From Chitinophagaceae bacterium UBA2791 (GTDB taxonomy: Bacteria > Bacteroidota > Bacteroidia > Chitinophagales > Chitinophagaceae): 6,397 bases of DNA. Below, piece by piece: positions 5,624 through 6,397 of this stretch. Each line of letters starts with the position of its first letter. Position 1 is the first letter of the stretch. The notes under the pieces were generated by a model. It searched no databases and was not told where the DNA came from. It saw only the letters and a list, made by a program, of their open reading frames with translations. The position numbers were made by a program, and so were the translations under genes. Where the stretch lies: NCBI GenBank assembly GCA_002352105.1, contig DEHV01000051.1, positions 4,440 to 10,836 of the forward strand, in the 5' to 3' direction.

Positions 5624-6397
5624 TTAAAAAACGATTTCCGCCTGCCTGAGCTTATTTCCTCTTTTGTATTTCACCGTGGCGCGCCCGCCTTTTTTAAAGT
5701 TAGACAATGCCCGCATATATAATTCAAGAGAGGAGGTGGAATGATCCGAAAGTTGTAAAATAATGTCTCCCGCCTGGATCCCAGCTTTCTGCGCAGGCCT
5801 TCCGTCCGAAAGGCCGTCTACCCGGACGCCTTCGCCGTTATAGGTATAATCGGGCATTATGCCCAGGGTTACGGAAAACTGCGCCGAAGTGGACGATTGG
5901 CGGTCGCGCGTTTTGAGAAACGCCAGCTTTCCCATTTTATGGGCGTTTTCAATGATGTTGAAGATGTATTTCACAATATGCAGCTGGCCGTTAAAATTGA
6001 TCTTGTCCGCATCATCGCTGGGCTTATGATAATCGGCATGCAGGCCGGTAAAGAAAAACAGCACGGGGATCTCTTTTCTGTAGAAGGAGGTATGATCGCT
6101 GGGCCCTGCGCCGCTGGAATCGTATTTAACGGTAAAATAGGGAGATGCCGGGATCGCGTTCAATGCGGAGCTCCAGGAAGGCGAAGTGCCGTAGCCGCCT
6201 ACGGTAAGGATCTTCGACTGTTCATTGAGCCTGCCTATCATATCCATATTCAACATGAATGAAATATTCTGCAGATCAATGGTAGGATGTTCGGTGAAAT
6301 ATTTTGAGCCATACAGGCCTGATTCTTCTCCCGAAAAAGCAATAAAAAGATAATTACTGGCGCTGTTCTTTTTCTTTGATTGTTTCAACAGCCTGGC
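5624..6397 (-). CDS. M28-family zinc aminopeptidase with C-terminal PDZ domain, 5' partial
   Basis: C-terminal 257 residues of a peptidase family M28 protein. The frame continues through the window edge (ARLLKQ...), so the TTG at 6388 is not a start. Visible di-zinc site parts, numbered from the edge, are FSGEESGLYGS with E24 (general base) and E25 (metal ligand), NMDMIGR with D52 (ligand), and YHKPSDD with H124 (ligand). The first His and the bridging Asp lie outside the window, along with any signal peptide. GPSDHTSFY (98-106) and PVLFFFTGLHADYH are typical of the family. After a linker comes a PDZ domain (about 177-257) with a GEGVRVDGLSDGRPAQKAG stretch, AGDIILQL, and a final strand ARQ-like REAEIVF region (actual end LRQAEIVF). 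M28-PDZ proteins in Bacteroidota are generally exported aminopeptidases; the PDZ may bind peptide ends or tune substrate access. Transcription runs toward the IPExxxVDY gene after a 140-base gap. Confidence 0.93.
   Translation of the reverse strand, partial: ARLLKQSKKKNSASNYLFIAFSGEESGLYGSKYFTEHPTIDLQNISFMLNMDMIGRLNEQSKILTVGGYGTSPSWSSALNAIPASPYFTVKYDSSGAGPSDHTSFYRKEIPVLFFFTGLHADYHKPSDDADKINFNGQLHIVKYIFNIIENAHKMGKLAFLKTRDRQSSTSAQFSVTLGIMPDYTYNGEGVRVDGLSDGRPAQKAGIQAGDIILQLSDHSTSSLELYMRALSNFKKGGRATVKYKRGNKLRQAEIVF

Noticed and set aside
5897..6262. A 121-codon open frame on the + strand opposite the M28 peptidase.
   Set aside because: It lies wholly within the recognised peptidase sequence and shows no family features; it is a shadow frame.

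Overview
The window looks like an ordinary housekeeping stretch of a Bacteroidota chromosome, most likely Chitinophagaceae or a close relative. Four things point there. No start codon has a clear Shine-Dalgarno sequence. Rho carries a long Lys/Glu-rich insertion after its first domain, as is usual in that phylum. The best promoter ahead of rho fits the Bacteroidota consensus (TTTG, 19 bases, TAnnTTTG-like). A small protein belongs to the IPExxxVDY family, which is known from that phylum. These are family-level inferences; no 16S or other marker is present.

Left part (1-2052, + strand): three closely packed genes. They are the 3' three quarters of gcvT (glycine cleavage T-protein, cut by the window edge), an SRPBCC-fold protein starting 9 bases after it, and a ComB-type 2-phosphosulfolactate phosphatase whose start lies inside the SRPBCC gene. 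They probably form one transcript, although their functions do not obviously join up. Then comes a 234-base AT-rich spacer with a weak terminator-like hairpin, a good promoter candidate and an inverted repeat.

Middle (2287-3986, + strand): rho, encoding transcription termination factor Rho. All catalytic and RNA-binding motifs are intact, and it is followed by a clean intrinsic terminator with an 8-bp perfect stem and a T run. 

Right part (4037-6397, all on the - strand, convergent with rho): reading from the window end, a secreted M28 zinc aminopeptidase with a C-terminal PDZ domain (N-terminus beyond the window), a divergent IPExxxVDY protein, a pterin-4a-carbinolamine dehydratase, and a lipoprotein of unknown function whose ATG overlaps the dehydratase stop codon (ATGA). 

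I found no mobile element, CRISPR array, tRNA or rRNA, and no convincing sign of a new multi-gene system. The most useful leads are small: the translationally coupled dehydratase-lipoprotein pair, a bacterial ComB without an adjacent ComA, the leader of rho with its inverted repeat, and the in-frame repeat inside the Rho insertion.
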